The notes under the pieces: generated by a model
The model's input: only the letters and a program-made list of their open reading frames with translations
Databases searched by the model: none
What the model was told of the DNA's origin: nothing
Made by a program: the position numbers and the translations under genes
DNA from: Nonlabens agnitus
GTDB taxonomy: Bacteria; Bacteroidota; Bacteroidia; Flavobacteriales; Flavobacteriaceae
NCBI RefSeq assembly: GCF_002994045.1
Contig: NZ_MQUC01000003.1
Location: 2,456,501-2,520,500, forward strand
Reading direction: 5' to 3'
DNA: 64,000 nt
Shown here: positions 52,704 to 61,189 of the stretch, in pieces
Layout of the letters: each line of letters starts with the position of its first letter
How positions within the stretch are numbered: the first letter of the stretch is position 1

Positions 52704-53699
52704 ATGCAAATAGCAGCTTACATATCTGATTTGTTGTACCGCCATGAATGTGTCGTGGTGCCCAATTTTGGTGCGTTTATATCACGACGAGTTCCCGCAC
52801 AACATTTTGCGAGCACGCACACGCTGTATCCGCCTAAAAAGGGATTGTCCTTTAATGAGCAGATCCAACAAAATGACGGGTTGCTAGTCAATTATATCTC
52901 TACGGTAGAAAAGCTGCCGTATGAGGATGCCATGCAGGAAATACGCAATTATGTGCGATTTCTGGATCATGAAATTGATGAAAAAGGTGAGGTCACGATT
53001 CATAAGGTAGGTCGCTTTACTAGAAATGCAGAAAAGGCACTGTCATTCACTCCTATGTATCTGGTCAACTATTTACCAGAGGCATTTGGGTTGAGTATGC
53101 AGGAAGTTTATGCCATCGATCGCACAGCGATAGAAACGGCAGCTGTCGCTCCACAACCTGCAACGGCAATTACAACCGAGGAATCTGTAGCAACTAAAAC
53201 CGCCGAACCTATTGATACTCCAGTAATCCAATTGGAAACTCCTGCGAGCAAATCTGCTGCTTGGGTACGTGCTGCTGCCGCTGTTGCCATTTTGGTCGCT
53301 GGTAGTTATTTAGGTGTTAACAGCTACCAAACACAACAATTCAACGATGCCGTGGCCGTAGAAGAAATGGCTAATGAGCAATTGAAATCCAAAATACAGG
53401 AAGCCAGCTTCTTTATTCCAACGCCGTTGCCCAGCGTCACTATGGAAGTCGCTCCTGTCGTGAAGAACCACCATGTGGTGGCAGGTGCTTTTAGAGACCC
53501 AGCCAACGCAGATAAAAAAGTGGCTCAACTTAAGGCTCAAGGATTTGATGCCCAGCGTATTGGGGTTAATCAATATGGCTTGCACAATGTTGCTTACGCC
53601 AGCTTTGCAGATCGCAACGACGCCATCAATGAGCTGTACCGTGTACGCAAGCTAGGCAATGATGGAGCCTGGTTGTTGAGTGGGACGCTCAAAAAATAA
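52704..53699 (+). CDS. HU-like (CCDC81) and SPOR domain membrane protein
   Basis: 331 residues. Residues 1-125 match the prokaryotic CCDC81-type HU fold (ISDLLYRHECVVVPNFGAFI, then VTIHKVGRFTRNA), a cytoplasmic part. A Thr/Ala/Pro-rich stretch follows, a single membrane helix at about 186-205, and a periplasmic SPOR domain at about 251-331 (HHVVAGAFRDPANADKKVAQ onward) that binds denuded glycan at the division site. The layout links a DNA- or protein-binding cytoplasmic head to septal peptidoglycan. Whether the HU-like part touches DNA is unknown. Confidence 0.88.
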   Translation: MQIAAYISDLLYRHECVVVPNFGAFISRRVPAQHFASTHTLYPPKKGLSFNEQIQQNDGLLVNYISTVEKLPYEDAMQEIRNYVRFLDHEIDEKGEVTIHKVGRFTRNAEKALSFTPMYLVNYLPEAFGLSMQEVYAIDRTAIETAAVAPQPATAITTEESVATKTAEPIDTPVIQLETPASKSAAWVRAAAAVAILVAGSYLGVNSYQTQQFNDAVAVEEMANEQLKSKIQEASFFIPTPLPSVTMEVAPVVKNHHVVAGAFRDPANADKKVAQLKAQGFDAQRIGVNQYGLHNVAYASFADRNDAINELYRVRKLGNDGAWLLSGTLKK

Positions 53700-53970
53700 T
53701 TACCCTTTATTTTTTATCACGTAATGAAGTCCATATGTATGGCCTTGGACTTTACATGCCTGCTATGAAATATGTATTCAACGCTCATGAATCAATACGT
53801 TTAAGATTTTCATTGTTCAAGGGATTAGATTATTAGCATTGATAGTTGATTTATCAGATACCAACAACGAGCAGTTCCATGAATACAGATAAACTCGGTG
53901 CGGTATAGGAAGGAAGCGTTAAATAAAACCTAGATCCTACTAGCGATCACGGTAAATCTACTTTGCAACG

Positions 53971-53978
53971 TACCTTTG
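53971..53978 (+). promoter_or_regulatory. -7 box of the thioesterase gene
   Basis: TACCTTTG, 15 bases before the ATG at 53993; it lies inside the longer frame from 53963 and supports the shorter start. Confidence 0.55.
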
Positions 53979-53992
53979 CAGAAAAATCGACC

Positions 53993-54502
53993 ATGGACAA
54001 ATTAACGCCTAGACAATCCTTTACGACCGTCACTGATCTTGTATTGCCCAGCGAGACCAACCCGCTGAACAATCTCTTTGGTGGTGAATTACTGGCTCGT
54101 ATGGACCGTGCGGCAAGTATTGCAGCCAGACGCCACTGTCGCCGTATTGTGGTAACCGCATCTGTCAATCACGTAGCGTTTAACCGCAGTGTACCTTTAG
54201 GAAGTGTGGTGACGATTGAGGCGCAAGTTTCCAGAGCTTTCAAATCGTCCATGGAAGTGTATATGGACGTATGGATCGAGGATCGCGAGAGCGGTGATCG
54301 CGCCAAAGCCAACGAAGCCATCTATTCCTTTGTGGCCGTTGACGATACCGGTAGACCAGTGACCATTCCGCCGATTCATCCAGAAACAGAAGTTGAAAAA
54401 GAGCGCTATGACGCTGCTTTGAGACGCAAGCAGTTAAGCCTAGTTCTAGCCGGTAAAATGAAAGCCAAAGATGCTACAGAATTAGCAGCTTTGTTTGAAT
54501 AA
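53993..54502 (+). CDS. acyl-CoA thioesterase, hotdog fold (YciA/BFIT type)
   Basis: 169 residues from the ATG at 53993. The catalytic block LVLPSETNPLNNLFGGELLARMD has Asn and the Gly-Gly of the helix start; VVTASVNHVAFNRSVPLGSVV is the second strand region. This is the single-hotdog acyl-CoA thioesterase group that releases free fatty acids and CoA. A charged C-terminal extension (about 125-169) follows the fold. It stands alone, with a 293-base region upstream in which only an AAGTCCA/TGGACTT hairpin at 53727-53752 is visible. Confidence 0.9.
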   Translation: MDKLTPRQSFTTVTDLVLPSETNPLNNLFGGELLARMDRAASIAARRHCRRIVVTASVNHVAFNRSVPLGSVVTIEAQVSRAFKSSMEVYMDVWIEDRESGDRAKANEAIYSFVAVDDTGRPVTIPPIHPETEVEKERYDAALRRKQLSLVLAGKMKAKDATELAALFE

Positions 54503-54688
54503 TTTTTTTGATTTCCACAGCTTATATTTTCAGATAGATTCTACAAGCTCTATCAGGGATTGAGGAAAATATATTCTAGCCATCTAAACTTCAGATGCTC
54601 ATCTTTTCCAATGCGTTAGGGATTGTAATGGAAATCCTTTTTAAAAGATCACACGTCATGTGAGGTTTTAAAAAGATTGAAATGGAAA

Positions 54689-54727
54689 GCCCGACCAACA
54701 TCTTGAGCGATAGCGAAAGATGGCGGG
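54689..54727. repeat. REP-like imperfect inverted repeat
   Basis: CCCGACCAACATCTT and AAAGATGGCGGG form an imperfect stem around GAGCGATAGCG. The GC-rich arms stand out from AT-rich surroundings. Another weak inverted repeat, CTTTTTAAAA/TTTTAAAAAG, lies just before it at 54637-54675. Confidence 0.5.
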
Positions 54728-54753
54728 AACGCCCTAATCAACATGCTAAAACT

Positions 54754-55953
54754 TTATTTACTCAACAACCAGCGTGCTGGGTCTTGAGTTTTGGTCTCTT
54801 CCAAAATGGCAAAATGCAGTTCTGTAATGCCATCGCGGTCTGTGAAGATCTCGCCCAGCTCCGTCAATGTGTTGATCTTTTGGCCTTTGCGAACACTCAC
54901 ATTTTTGAGATTTCCATAACTGGTGGTAAAGTTACCATGGCGCACGTGTACCATGAGAATACCGTTGTTAGCCTTTACAATCTGAACGACCTCACCATCA
55001 AAAACGGCTCTGGCTCTAGCGCCATTAGGTGTCTGGAACCTGTAACCGCTGCTCTGTATAGGTAGGTTTTTCAATACGGGATGCGGCTGCACGCCATAGC
55101 GTCTGGTGATCACACCTTCTGCCACTGGCCACGGTAATTTACCGCGGTTGTTTTGAAAGCTTCTTGCTAGTTCCTTAGCTTCTGGAGTCAGGAAGAATTT
55201 GCCTTTAGTCGCTCCTACTTTTCCTTTGTTGGAAGCCGCGATATCTGCCTCTATAATCTTGCGTATCTCGCGGTCGATTTTATCACGCTCTCGAGCTTTG
55301 GTGCGAATCTCTGCAGCGTATTGCTTCTCGTTTTTCTTCACTTCTTCCAGCAGGACCACTTGTTCTGATTTGTCCTTCTTAAGTTCGTTACGCAGCTTTT
55401 CATTGGCTGCTAGGATTTCTTTCTTTTGAGCCTTTTCCTTTTCCAACTCGGCATTCTTCTCTGCAAGCATGTTGCTTTTTACGGTGATTTCGTCTGCCTG
55501 TTTTTTACGGTAATCTGCATAGGCATTGAGGTACTGTACGCGTTTATAGGCCTGGAGAAAATTCTCTGAAGACAGCAGAAACATCAAACGGCTTTGATCG
55601 TTTTTTGCCTTGTAGGACTTGACGATCATAGCGGCATAATCCTTTTTCAACTCCTTGATCTCCGCGTTCAGCTTCTTGATCTCTTCGGCATTAGTATTGA
55701 TGCTGCGAGTGATCAGGTTTGCCTGCTTGTTGGTAATGTTGATGATTTCCTGAGTTTTGGAAATTTTTGCATCTATGGTTTGAACCTGAGAAAGGACAGA
55801 TCGCTCTTCCTTTTTGGCACCTGTCAACAACTTATCAAACTGATTAATCTGTGCCTGGATAGCGGCACGTTGTTGTTCTAATCTAGCTTTTTCTGACTGA
55901 GCGCTGACGGCTAAACAACTTAAGAAAAGACCTATGTATAAAAATGACTTCAT
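54754..55953 (-). CDS. EnvC-like murein hydrolase activator
   Basis: 399 residues. Signal peptide about 1-18, a long coiled coil (20-250, rich in Glu/Lys/Gln) and a C-terminal LytM domain (about 285-395). The LytM zinc site is degenerate: SGYRFQTPNGARARAVFDGE replaces the usual H-x3-D block, while VRHG and ELHFAIL keep the later His. That fits EnvC/NlpD-type activators, which switch on amidases at division instead of cutting themselves. It begins at the stop of the DUF4292 gene (one-base overlap). Confidence 0.88.
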   Translation of the reverse strand: MKSFLYIGLFLSCLAVSAQSEKARLEQQRAAIQAQINQFDKLLTGAKKEERSVLSQVQTIDAKISKTQEIINITNKQANLITRSINTNAEEIKKLNAEIKELKKDYAAMIVKSYKAKNDQSRLMFLLSSENFLQAYKRVQYLNAYADYRKKQADEITVKSNMLAEKNAELEKEKAQKKEILAANEKLRNELKKDKSEQVVLLEEVKKNEKQYAAEIRTKARERDKIDREIRKIIEADIAASNKGKVGATKGKFFLTPEAKELARSFQNNRGKLPWPVAEGVITRRYGVQPHPVLKNLPIQSSGYRFQTPNGARARAVFDGEVVQIVKANNGILMVHVRHGNFTTSYGNLKNVSVRKGQKINTLTELGEIFTDRDGITELHFAILEETKTQDPARWLLSK

Positions 55954-56705
55954 TACAGCTCCATTTGTGTGTAACCCGATGGTATTTCAAACGGGAAACT
56001 TAATTCCTGATCAAATTCCACATTCTTAAGATCCAATTCTACCTGTACCAATTTCCCTTGAGCATTTGCGTTGATCGTAATATCTTCTGGCAGGATGCGG
56101 TTCTCTACCGTTTGATAGGTCAGGTATTTCACGTCCAGCGTGGTGTTTTCTGAAGGCTTTCTAATGGATTGTTGTGCCATTTTGAAATCGGCAGGTCGTA
56201 GGGAGAACAGTCTTGCGATCACGCCTTCTTTTCTAAACTGATACTGATTGTCCACCACAGCATAATCCAGACCGTTCAAAGGCTCTAAGGCTTGACCTAA
56301 TAGAAGGTTTTCCAACTGGGCATAATTGAGTTCTTCTCCCAAAAATCTAGAAATCAATTTAAAATCGCCGTCGAAAGATCGTTTTTGAAGCTTTTCATAG
56401 AACTGGACGCGATCTGGTGTGATATAAACTTTTGCTACAGTAAAGCCCAGAACACGAGCACTCATCCAGATCTGTTTACCTTTTTCCACACGCAAATCCA
56501 CCGTGACTGATTGCGATCTATTTTCATCCTGATAGTTCACACCCAACCTAGATTGCATGGTTTTGAAATCAATGGCTGCTGCGTTATGTGATTTGATAAT
56601 CTTAGTTGCTGCTGCGGTGGTCACAGCGTTTTCTGTGGCTTTTTGAGAGCCACCACAAGAGATGAGTATCATCGCCAGCGCCAGTCCATATATTCTTTTC
56701 ATCAT
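55953..56705 (-). CDS. DUF4292 lipoprotein
   Basis: 250 residues. Lipoprotein signal with Cys 17 (MILISCGGSQK). The mature protein is a single beta-rich half-barrel (KQIWMSARVLGFTVAKVYI, then FPFEIPSGYTQMEL), resembling LolA/LolB-type lipid-binding folds, which matches Bacteroidetes family DUF4292. A lipoprotein- or lipid-handling role at the outer membrane is an inference. It sits between the TPR gene and the EnvC-like gene, all closely spaced, suggesting a cell-envelope operon. Confidence 0.82.
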   Translation of the reverse strand: MMKRIYGLALAMILISCGGSQKATENAVTTAAATKIIKSHNAAAIDFKTMQSRLGVNYQDENRSQSVTVDLRVEKGKQIWMSARVLGFTVAKVYITPDRVQFYEKLQKRSFDGDFKLISRFLGEELNYAQLENLLLGQALEPLNGLDYAVVDNQYQFRKEGVIARLFSLRPADFKMAQQSIRKPSENTTLDVKYLTYQTVENRILPEDITINANAQGKLVQVELDLKNVEFDQELSFPFEIPSGYTQMEL

Positions 56706-56711
56706 CTTGTT

Positions 56712-58070
56712 TTAGTTTGAGATCGCGTTCATTTTTGCAGTAGCATCTGCTGCTTTTTTGTTGTCGCCCAGTTTTTCATAGGCAATGGCGAGTTGACCGT
56801 ACAAATCGCGTTCCAATTGTGGCTCGTCCAGTAAGTAGGATAATCCAGCGTCCAGTTGTGCAACCGCCTTTTTAGGGTTGCCGGTCTGGTTGAGCGCCGC
56901 ACCGTTGATGAGATACAATAAAGGTTGTGCTGGGTAACTTTCTAGAGCGTTGCTGGATAGCTGTTCCGCTTTCGCGAAAGCGCCCGTATCTAGATACAAT
57001 AATGCCGTGTTCTTAATCAATTCAAAATCCTGGTCGTTAAGTTCCATACCCAATTCATAAAATTTTAGTGCTGCGGCAAGTTGCTTCTCTTGCCTAAAAT
57101 AACTTGCCAAAACCTTATAGGCTTCCAGATCTTCCACTTGGATTGAGAAATCATCGATGACACTTTCCAGTAATGGTTGCAAGGATACATTAGTAGTCGA
57201 TGTCTGGATAAAATCCTTAAGAACCTCAGTTTTTGAGACGGTTTCTAATTGACTGGAAGCAAACACCTTACTCATACTTTCCAGTCCTTTTTCTACATCG
57301 CCGGTGTCCAGATAAATCTTGTAAAGCGCCAGTTGTGCCTTGTCGCTTCCAGGAATTTCTTCTTCCAATTTTTCAGCAAATTCCAGTGTTTTTTCCAGAT
57401 TACCCTGACGACTGTAACCATAGATCAACTGGATGTAGAGCTGCTCATTTTTTGGGTCGGCAGCGAGTTGTTGTTCCAGCTCTTCTAGGTTGTCAGCAAT
57501 GACTTCTTGTTGCTCGCTGTTGCGCTCCAGACGGTTTTTAAGTGCAGTGCGCTGTGTATTTCTTCCCAGCTTGCGATCTAGCGTTTTGATGGTTTCCAAC
57601 GCCTTAGCCGTATCGTTGACCCGCAAATAGGCAACCGGTAACAACTCCTCATAATCTTCATTGATACGCGACAGTCTTTCCAGAACGCTTACCGCTTTGT
57701 CAAATTCCTGCTGCTGGTTGTAATTTTCCAACAAGGTGTCCAGCAGCCATTCCCTATCGCCAGAGATTTTAAGAGCATTGAGCAGATGGGTTTCCGCTTT
57801 CGCGAAAGCGTTACTCGCCATGTAATTCTTTGCTAGTTCAAACTGTACCGCACCATTGTCGGGCTGCAGGCGCTCGCAAATGAGCAGTTTCTCGATCGCA
57901 CGGTCGTGGTTCTCGCGAGCCTTCTCTGACAATGCATCAAAAAAGTTCTCTTTGAAGCCGTCAGAAACCTCGCCCAAATCATCTTCATTGACCTCAACAG
58001 CGGCCACTTCTTCCTGCGCCCAAAGGCCAGAAAAACTGAGGAACATCGCCAGGATCAAAAGGTGTTTCAT
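56712..58070 (-). CDS. secreted tetratricopeptide repeat protein
   Basis: 452 residues from the ATG at 58070, giving the signal MKHLLILAMFLSFSGLWAQ; seven more residues would precede it from 58091. At least nine TPR-like units span about 45-445. Two exact palindrome copies encode AFAKA in two different repeats (SNAFAKAETHLLNAL and TGAFAKAEQLSSNAL), at the equivalent helix position, where the TPR consensus itself has a KAE block. Cotranscribed with the DUF4292 and EnvC-like genes, so probably a periplasmic scaffold of that envelope system. Confidence 0.88.
   Translation of the reverse strand: MKHLLILAMFLSFSGLWAQEEVAAVEVNEDDLGEVSDGFKENFFDALSEKARENHDRAIEKLLICERLQPDNGAVQFELAKNYMASNAFAKAETHLLNALKISGDREWLLDTLLENYNQQQEFDKAVSVLERLSRINEDYEELLPVAYLRVNDTAKALETIKTLDRKLGRNTQRTALKNRLERNSEQQEVIADNLEELEQQLAADPKNEQLYIQLIYGYSRQGNLEKTLEFAEKLEEEIPGSDKAQLALYKIYLDTGDVEKGLESMSKVFASSQLETVSKTEVLKDFIQTSTTNVSLQPLLESVIDDFSIQVEDLEAYKVLASYFRQEKQLAAALKFYELGMELNDQDFELIKNTALLYLDTGAFAKAEQLSSNALESYPAQPLLYLINGAALNQTGNPKKAVAQLDAGLSYLLDEPQLERDLYGQLAIAYEKLGDNKKAADATAKMNAISN
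56967..56982. repeat. palindrome copy 21, exact, in TPR gene
   Basis: AFAKA frame (GAFAKAEQ). Confidence 0.95.
57795..57810. repeat. palindrome copy 22, exact, in TPR gene
   Basis: AFAKA frame (NAFAKAETH), 828 bases from copy 21 in the same gene. Confidence 0.95.
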
Positions 58071-58091
58071 AAAGGTCTGAGGCTTCAACAA

Positions 58092-59108
58092 TTATTCCAT
58101 TACAGAATAATCACCAATGCTGATGTATTTAAAGTTGCCGTTGTACTTGACGTGATTACCTATCATCGCCTCGTCCAAGGTGGCATTTTTAATCACGGAA
58201 TTGTTCTGTATCAAACTATTGCTGATCTTACAATTTGTGATCGTGGTCCCAGCGCCTATGCTCACGTGCGGTCCAACGGTAGAGTTTTTAATGACTACAT
58301 CGTCTGCAATCACGCAAGGCTCAATGATGTTTGAGTTTTCTAGTGTTGCTTTTGTAGCCAACTCATCGCTGCCATCCTTAACCATGAATTTCATGATGCG
58401 TGTGTTGGTGTCTATGGCCACTTCTTTATTCCCACAATCCATCCATTCATCAACGGTTCCTGTCTTGAAGATATTGCCGCTGGCCATCAATCTCTTGATA
58501 CCGTCGTTGATTTGATACTCACCACCGTTGATGATCTCGTTATCGATCACGTATTGCAATTCCTTTTTTAGGTCTGCAATTTCTTTAAAGTAGTAAATCC
58601 CAATCACGGCCTGATTGCTCACAAATTCTTTAGGCTTTTCTACCAGCTCTATGATTTCTTCCTTATCGTTGAGTTTAACCACGCCGTAGGCTTCAGGCTG
58701 GTCGACTTCTTTAGTCCAGATCACGGCATCTGCAGCTGGGTCTAGTTCAAAATCGGCTCGAATCAAGGTGTCTGCATAAGCTACCACGGCAGGCCCAGAA
58801 AGTGATGGCTCTGCACACATGATGGCGTGTCCAGTCCCTAATGGCTCCAGCTGGCGATAGATGCTGGCTTTGGCACCAAGGCTTTGAGCCAACTCTTCCA
58901 GACTTTTTACGACCTCATCACCAAAAAATGCTGGGTCTCCCAATATAAAGGCGATCTCTTCTACCGGTTCGCTTAAAATACGCGCAATGTCACGCACCAA
59001 TCGGTGTACGATAGGTTTGTTAGCGATAGGAATTAAAGGCTTAGGAACCGTAAGAGAATGAGGTCTTAATCTGGAGCCGCGACCGGCCATGGGTACGATG
59101 ATTTTCAT
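58092..59108 (-). CDS. sugar-phosphate nucleotidyltransferase
   Basis: 338 residues from the ATG at 59108. MKIIVPMAGRGSRLRPHSLT is the nucleotide-binding start of glucose-1-phosphate thymidylyl/uridylyltransferase-type enzymes; KPLIPIANKP, EPLGTGHAIM and VVAYADTLI follow. Residues about 250-338 form a left-handed beta-helix with hexapeptide repeats (NSNIIEPCVIADDVVIKNST), which is long for RmlA and closer to the GlmU or two-domain form. The exact sugar is undetermined. It begins the run down to the EnvC-like gene; 22 bases separate it from the TPR gene. Confidence 0.88.
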   Translation of the reverse strand: MKIIVPMAGRGSRLRPHSLTVPKPLIPIANKPIVHRLVRDIARILSEPVEEIAFILGDPAFFGDEVVKSLEELAQSLGAKASIYRQLEPLGTGHAIMCAEPSLSGPAVVAYADTLIRADFELDPAADAVIWTKEVDQPEAYGVVKLNDKEEIIELVEKPKEFVSNQAVIGIYYFKEIADLKKELQYVIDNEIINGGEYQINDGIKRLMASGNIFKTGTVDEWMDCGNKEVAIDTNTRIMKFMVKDGSDELATKATLENSNIIEPCVIADDVVIKNSTVGPHVSIGAGTTITNCKISNSLIQNNSVIKNATLDEAMIGNHVKYNGNFKYISIGDYSVME

Positions 59109-59119
59109 AGGCAAATACT

Positions 59120-59139
59120 ATTCCTGCGCAGGCAGGAAT
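59120..59139. repeat. CCTGC-type palindrome
   Basis: ATTCCTGC and GCAGGAAT arms around GCAG. It shares the CCTGC/GCAGG core with the insert inside palindrome copy 5. Confidence 0.7.
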
Positions 59140-59214
59140 CTGTTGGTTTGATTACTAAGCCGCTAAGGTAAAAACTTTAGTTCTTAATGATTGAATAAAT
59201 AAACGGATGTAGCA

Positions 59215-60612
59215 TCACCAACTCGTATGGTTATTCACATCTCTTAACTTGTTTATGAAGTTGGGCTCATGAGGCTGATAAAAAGCAGCATCGATAATGT
59301 TCAAATCCTTGTCCATCAACAAATACCTTGGGACAGAGTTCATCTCAATAAAATCAATGAATTTTTGACTATTCTCACCTTTGACTTTCATAAGGTAATT
59401 CAATTTAAGGTCTAGTTCTGGTGATTGTTCTTGCCATAAAGCCGTATCTTTTTCATAGTCTGTACTAATGCTTATGACAGTTACATTTTTAGGAAAATTC
59501 ATTTTTTTCATGAGTTTCATTCCATTTAAACAAGGTGCGCACCAGGTCGCCCATAAATCAATGAGGTAGTATGGAGATGGATTTTCTTTAATGATTTGGC
59601 TCATGGTTACCTTATCCAAATTCAAATCAACCAGTTCTATGTTACTCAGTAATTTTTTAAACTCTGTGTTATCCAATTGTTCAATCTGACTATCAATTTG
59701 TTCTTTATTGTCTTGATAGAACTTGGTTCTTTTGAGCCAATTTCTTGCTTCTGGATAGAGGTTGTTGCCTTTATTGTCTTTGTATCTTAAATACCTCAAA
59801 ACTCCATAAGCTAAGTTTCTTTCATAAATAATATCGTTTCCATTAGATGCCTCGCTACTGCCAGAAGGATTCATCAATTCAAAACCGATGGAATTCATAT
59901 TATTATCGATGTATTTGAATACTAAGAAAGGTCCAGCAGATCTGGCGATCATCAAGTCATTAGAGCGCATTAATGAATCTAGCGGAACTAATGCTGGATC
60001 TATTCCATGTAATTTATCAAAGTACTCGAACTCATTCAACGTTCTGTTTAAACCCGCCGACTCTTTACTATACATAGAATCGTAATAGTTTTTAAGGCTG
60101 TCTAGCGGTTTTATGAATTTAGTATCATCACCTTTCCATTTGTAAATTTGAGCTCGTAGGTCTTCGTACGCATTTTCCATTCCTGTAATATCCATCGTTG
60201 ATCTTTGATCAACTAATTCAATTTTTCGGTCTAAGACTTTTAAGTGAACGAGGTCTGTGATGCTATCAATTATAAAGTCCTGATTGATGAAGCTTGCTTT
60301 CTTCTGGATAGAATCCCACATACCATAGCCATAATCTATCTTTTGAACTTTATGATATCTTGGAATCGTTGTTGTAAAAACAGAGTCCTTATCAGATTCA
60401 TTTTCCCATTCTAATAAAAAATGGTCAAAGTATTGGTCTTCTAGATTTAAAAGCAGGCTTTCTTCTGGCGCTAACTCAACTTTAAACGTGATACTGTCGC
60501 TCATTACCCATTCGGGCTCTGATTGCTTTTCTTCTTCAGGAGTTTCGGAATGATCATTTTTACAGGATGAAAAGAATACAATGGTTAGTAGAAGTAGAAC
60601 AACAAATCTCAT
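59215..60612 (-). CDS. TlpA-like thioredoxin-fold lipoprotein
   Basis: 465 residues. Lipoprotein signal with Cys 17 (VFFSSCKND). A large unknown N-terminal part (about 20-310) precedes a TlpA/ResA domain (about 320-465) with active site WATWCAPC near 351-358 and the cis-Pro block SVPRYLLMDKD. It should reduce or exchange disulfides in the periplasm; the N-terminal part may recognise the partner. AT-rich relative to its neighbours. The single gene has non-coding DNA on both sides. Confidence 0.87.
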   Translation of the reverse strand: MRFVVLLLLTIVFFSSCKNDHSETPEEEKQSEPEWVMSDSITFKVELAPEESLLLNLEDQYFDHFLLEWENESDKDSVFTTTIPRYHKVQKIDYGYGMWDSIQKKASFINQDFIIDSITDLVHLKVLDRKIELVDQRSTMDITGMENAYEDLRAQIYKWKGDDTKFIKPLDSLKNYYDSMYSKESAGLNRTLNEFEYFDKLHGIDPALVPLDSLMRSNDLMIARSAGPFLVFKYIDNNMNSIGFELMNPSGSSEASNGNDIIYERNLAYGVLRYLRYKDNKGNNLYPEARNWLKRTKFYQDNKEQIDSQIEQLDNTEFKKLLSNIELVDLNLDKVTMSQIIKENPSPYYLIDLWATWCAPCLNGMKLMKKMNFPKNVTVISISTDYEKDTALWQEQSPELDLKLNYLMKVKGENSQKFIDFIEMNSVPRYLLMDKDLNIIDAAFYQPHEPNFINKLRDVNNHTSW

Positions 60613-60670
60613 AATTAATGGGTTTGATCTAAAGTTATGTAATTATAAGATCAAATAAAGATGATTGTTT

Positions 60671-60686
60671 CGCTTTCGTGAAAGCG
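60671..60686. repeat. palindrome copy 23, one mismatch, intergenic
   Basis: CGCTTTCGTGAAAGCG between dut and the TlpA-like gene; the central CG has become TG. Confidence 0.85.
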
Positions 60687-60754
60687 ATATAGAAAAACGG
60701 CGGAGTTACTACCTCACAATATTAAAAACAGATTCCTGCACATGCATAAATTTA

Positions 60755-61189
60755 TTACTTAACTCCAGTACTCCCAAAACCGCCTGCACCACGAGCAGTA
60801 TCGCTAAGCACTTCTACTTCTTCCCATGTGGGTTGTTCGTGTTTTGCGATAACCAGTTGTGCGATGCGCTCGCCGTTTTCTATGGTGAAATCTTCGTTAG
60901 ATAAATTCACTAAAATCACGCCTATCTCACCGCGATAATCGGCATCAATGGTGCCTGGTGCATTGAGTACGGTGATTCCCTTTTTGGCAGCCAGGCCGCT
61001 GCGCGGACGCACTTGAGCTTCAGTTCCTACAGGTAATTCTATGAACAAACCTGTTTTTACAATGGCGCGTTCCAGTGGTTTTAATGTGATAGCTTCCTTG
61101 ATTGAAGCGCGAATATCCATTCCTGCACTACCAACGGTTTCATACGCAGGTAAGTCGTGAGCAGATTTGTTGATGATTTTAACGGTCAT
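60755..61189 (-). CDS. dut: dUTP diphosphatase
   Basis: 144 residues, trimeric dUTPase. The five motifs are present in order: [42 protein letters not shown] and the C-terminal Gly-rich [10 protein letters not shown] that closes over the active site. It keeps uracil out of DNA and supplies dUMP for dTMP. Its start overlaps the end of the flippase gene by 4 bases. Confidence 0.97.
   Translation of the reverse strand: MTVKIINKSAHDLPAYETVGSAGMDIRASIKEAITLKPLERAIVKTGLFIELPVGTEAQVRPRSGLAAKKGITVLNAPGTIDADYRGEIGVILVNLSNEDFTIENGERIAQLVIAKHEQPTWEEVEVLSDTARGAGGFGSTGVK

Noticed and set aside
54682..55065. Plus-strand 127-codon frame over the EnvC-like gene
   Set aside because: It lies antisense to a well-supported coding sequence and has no recognisable protein features.
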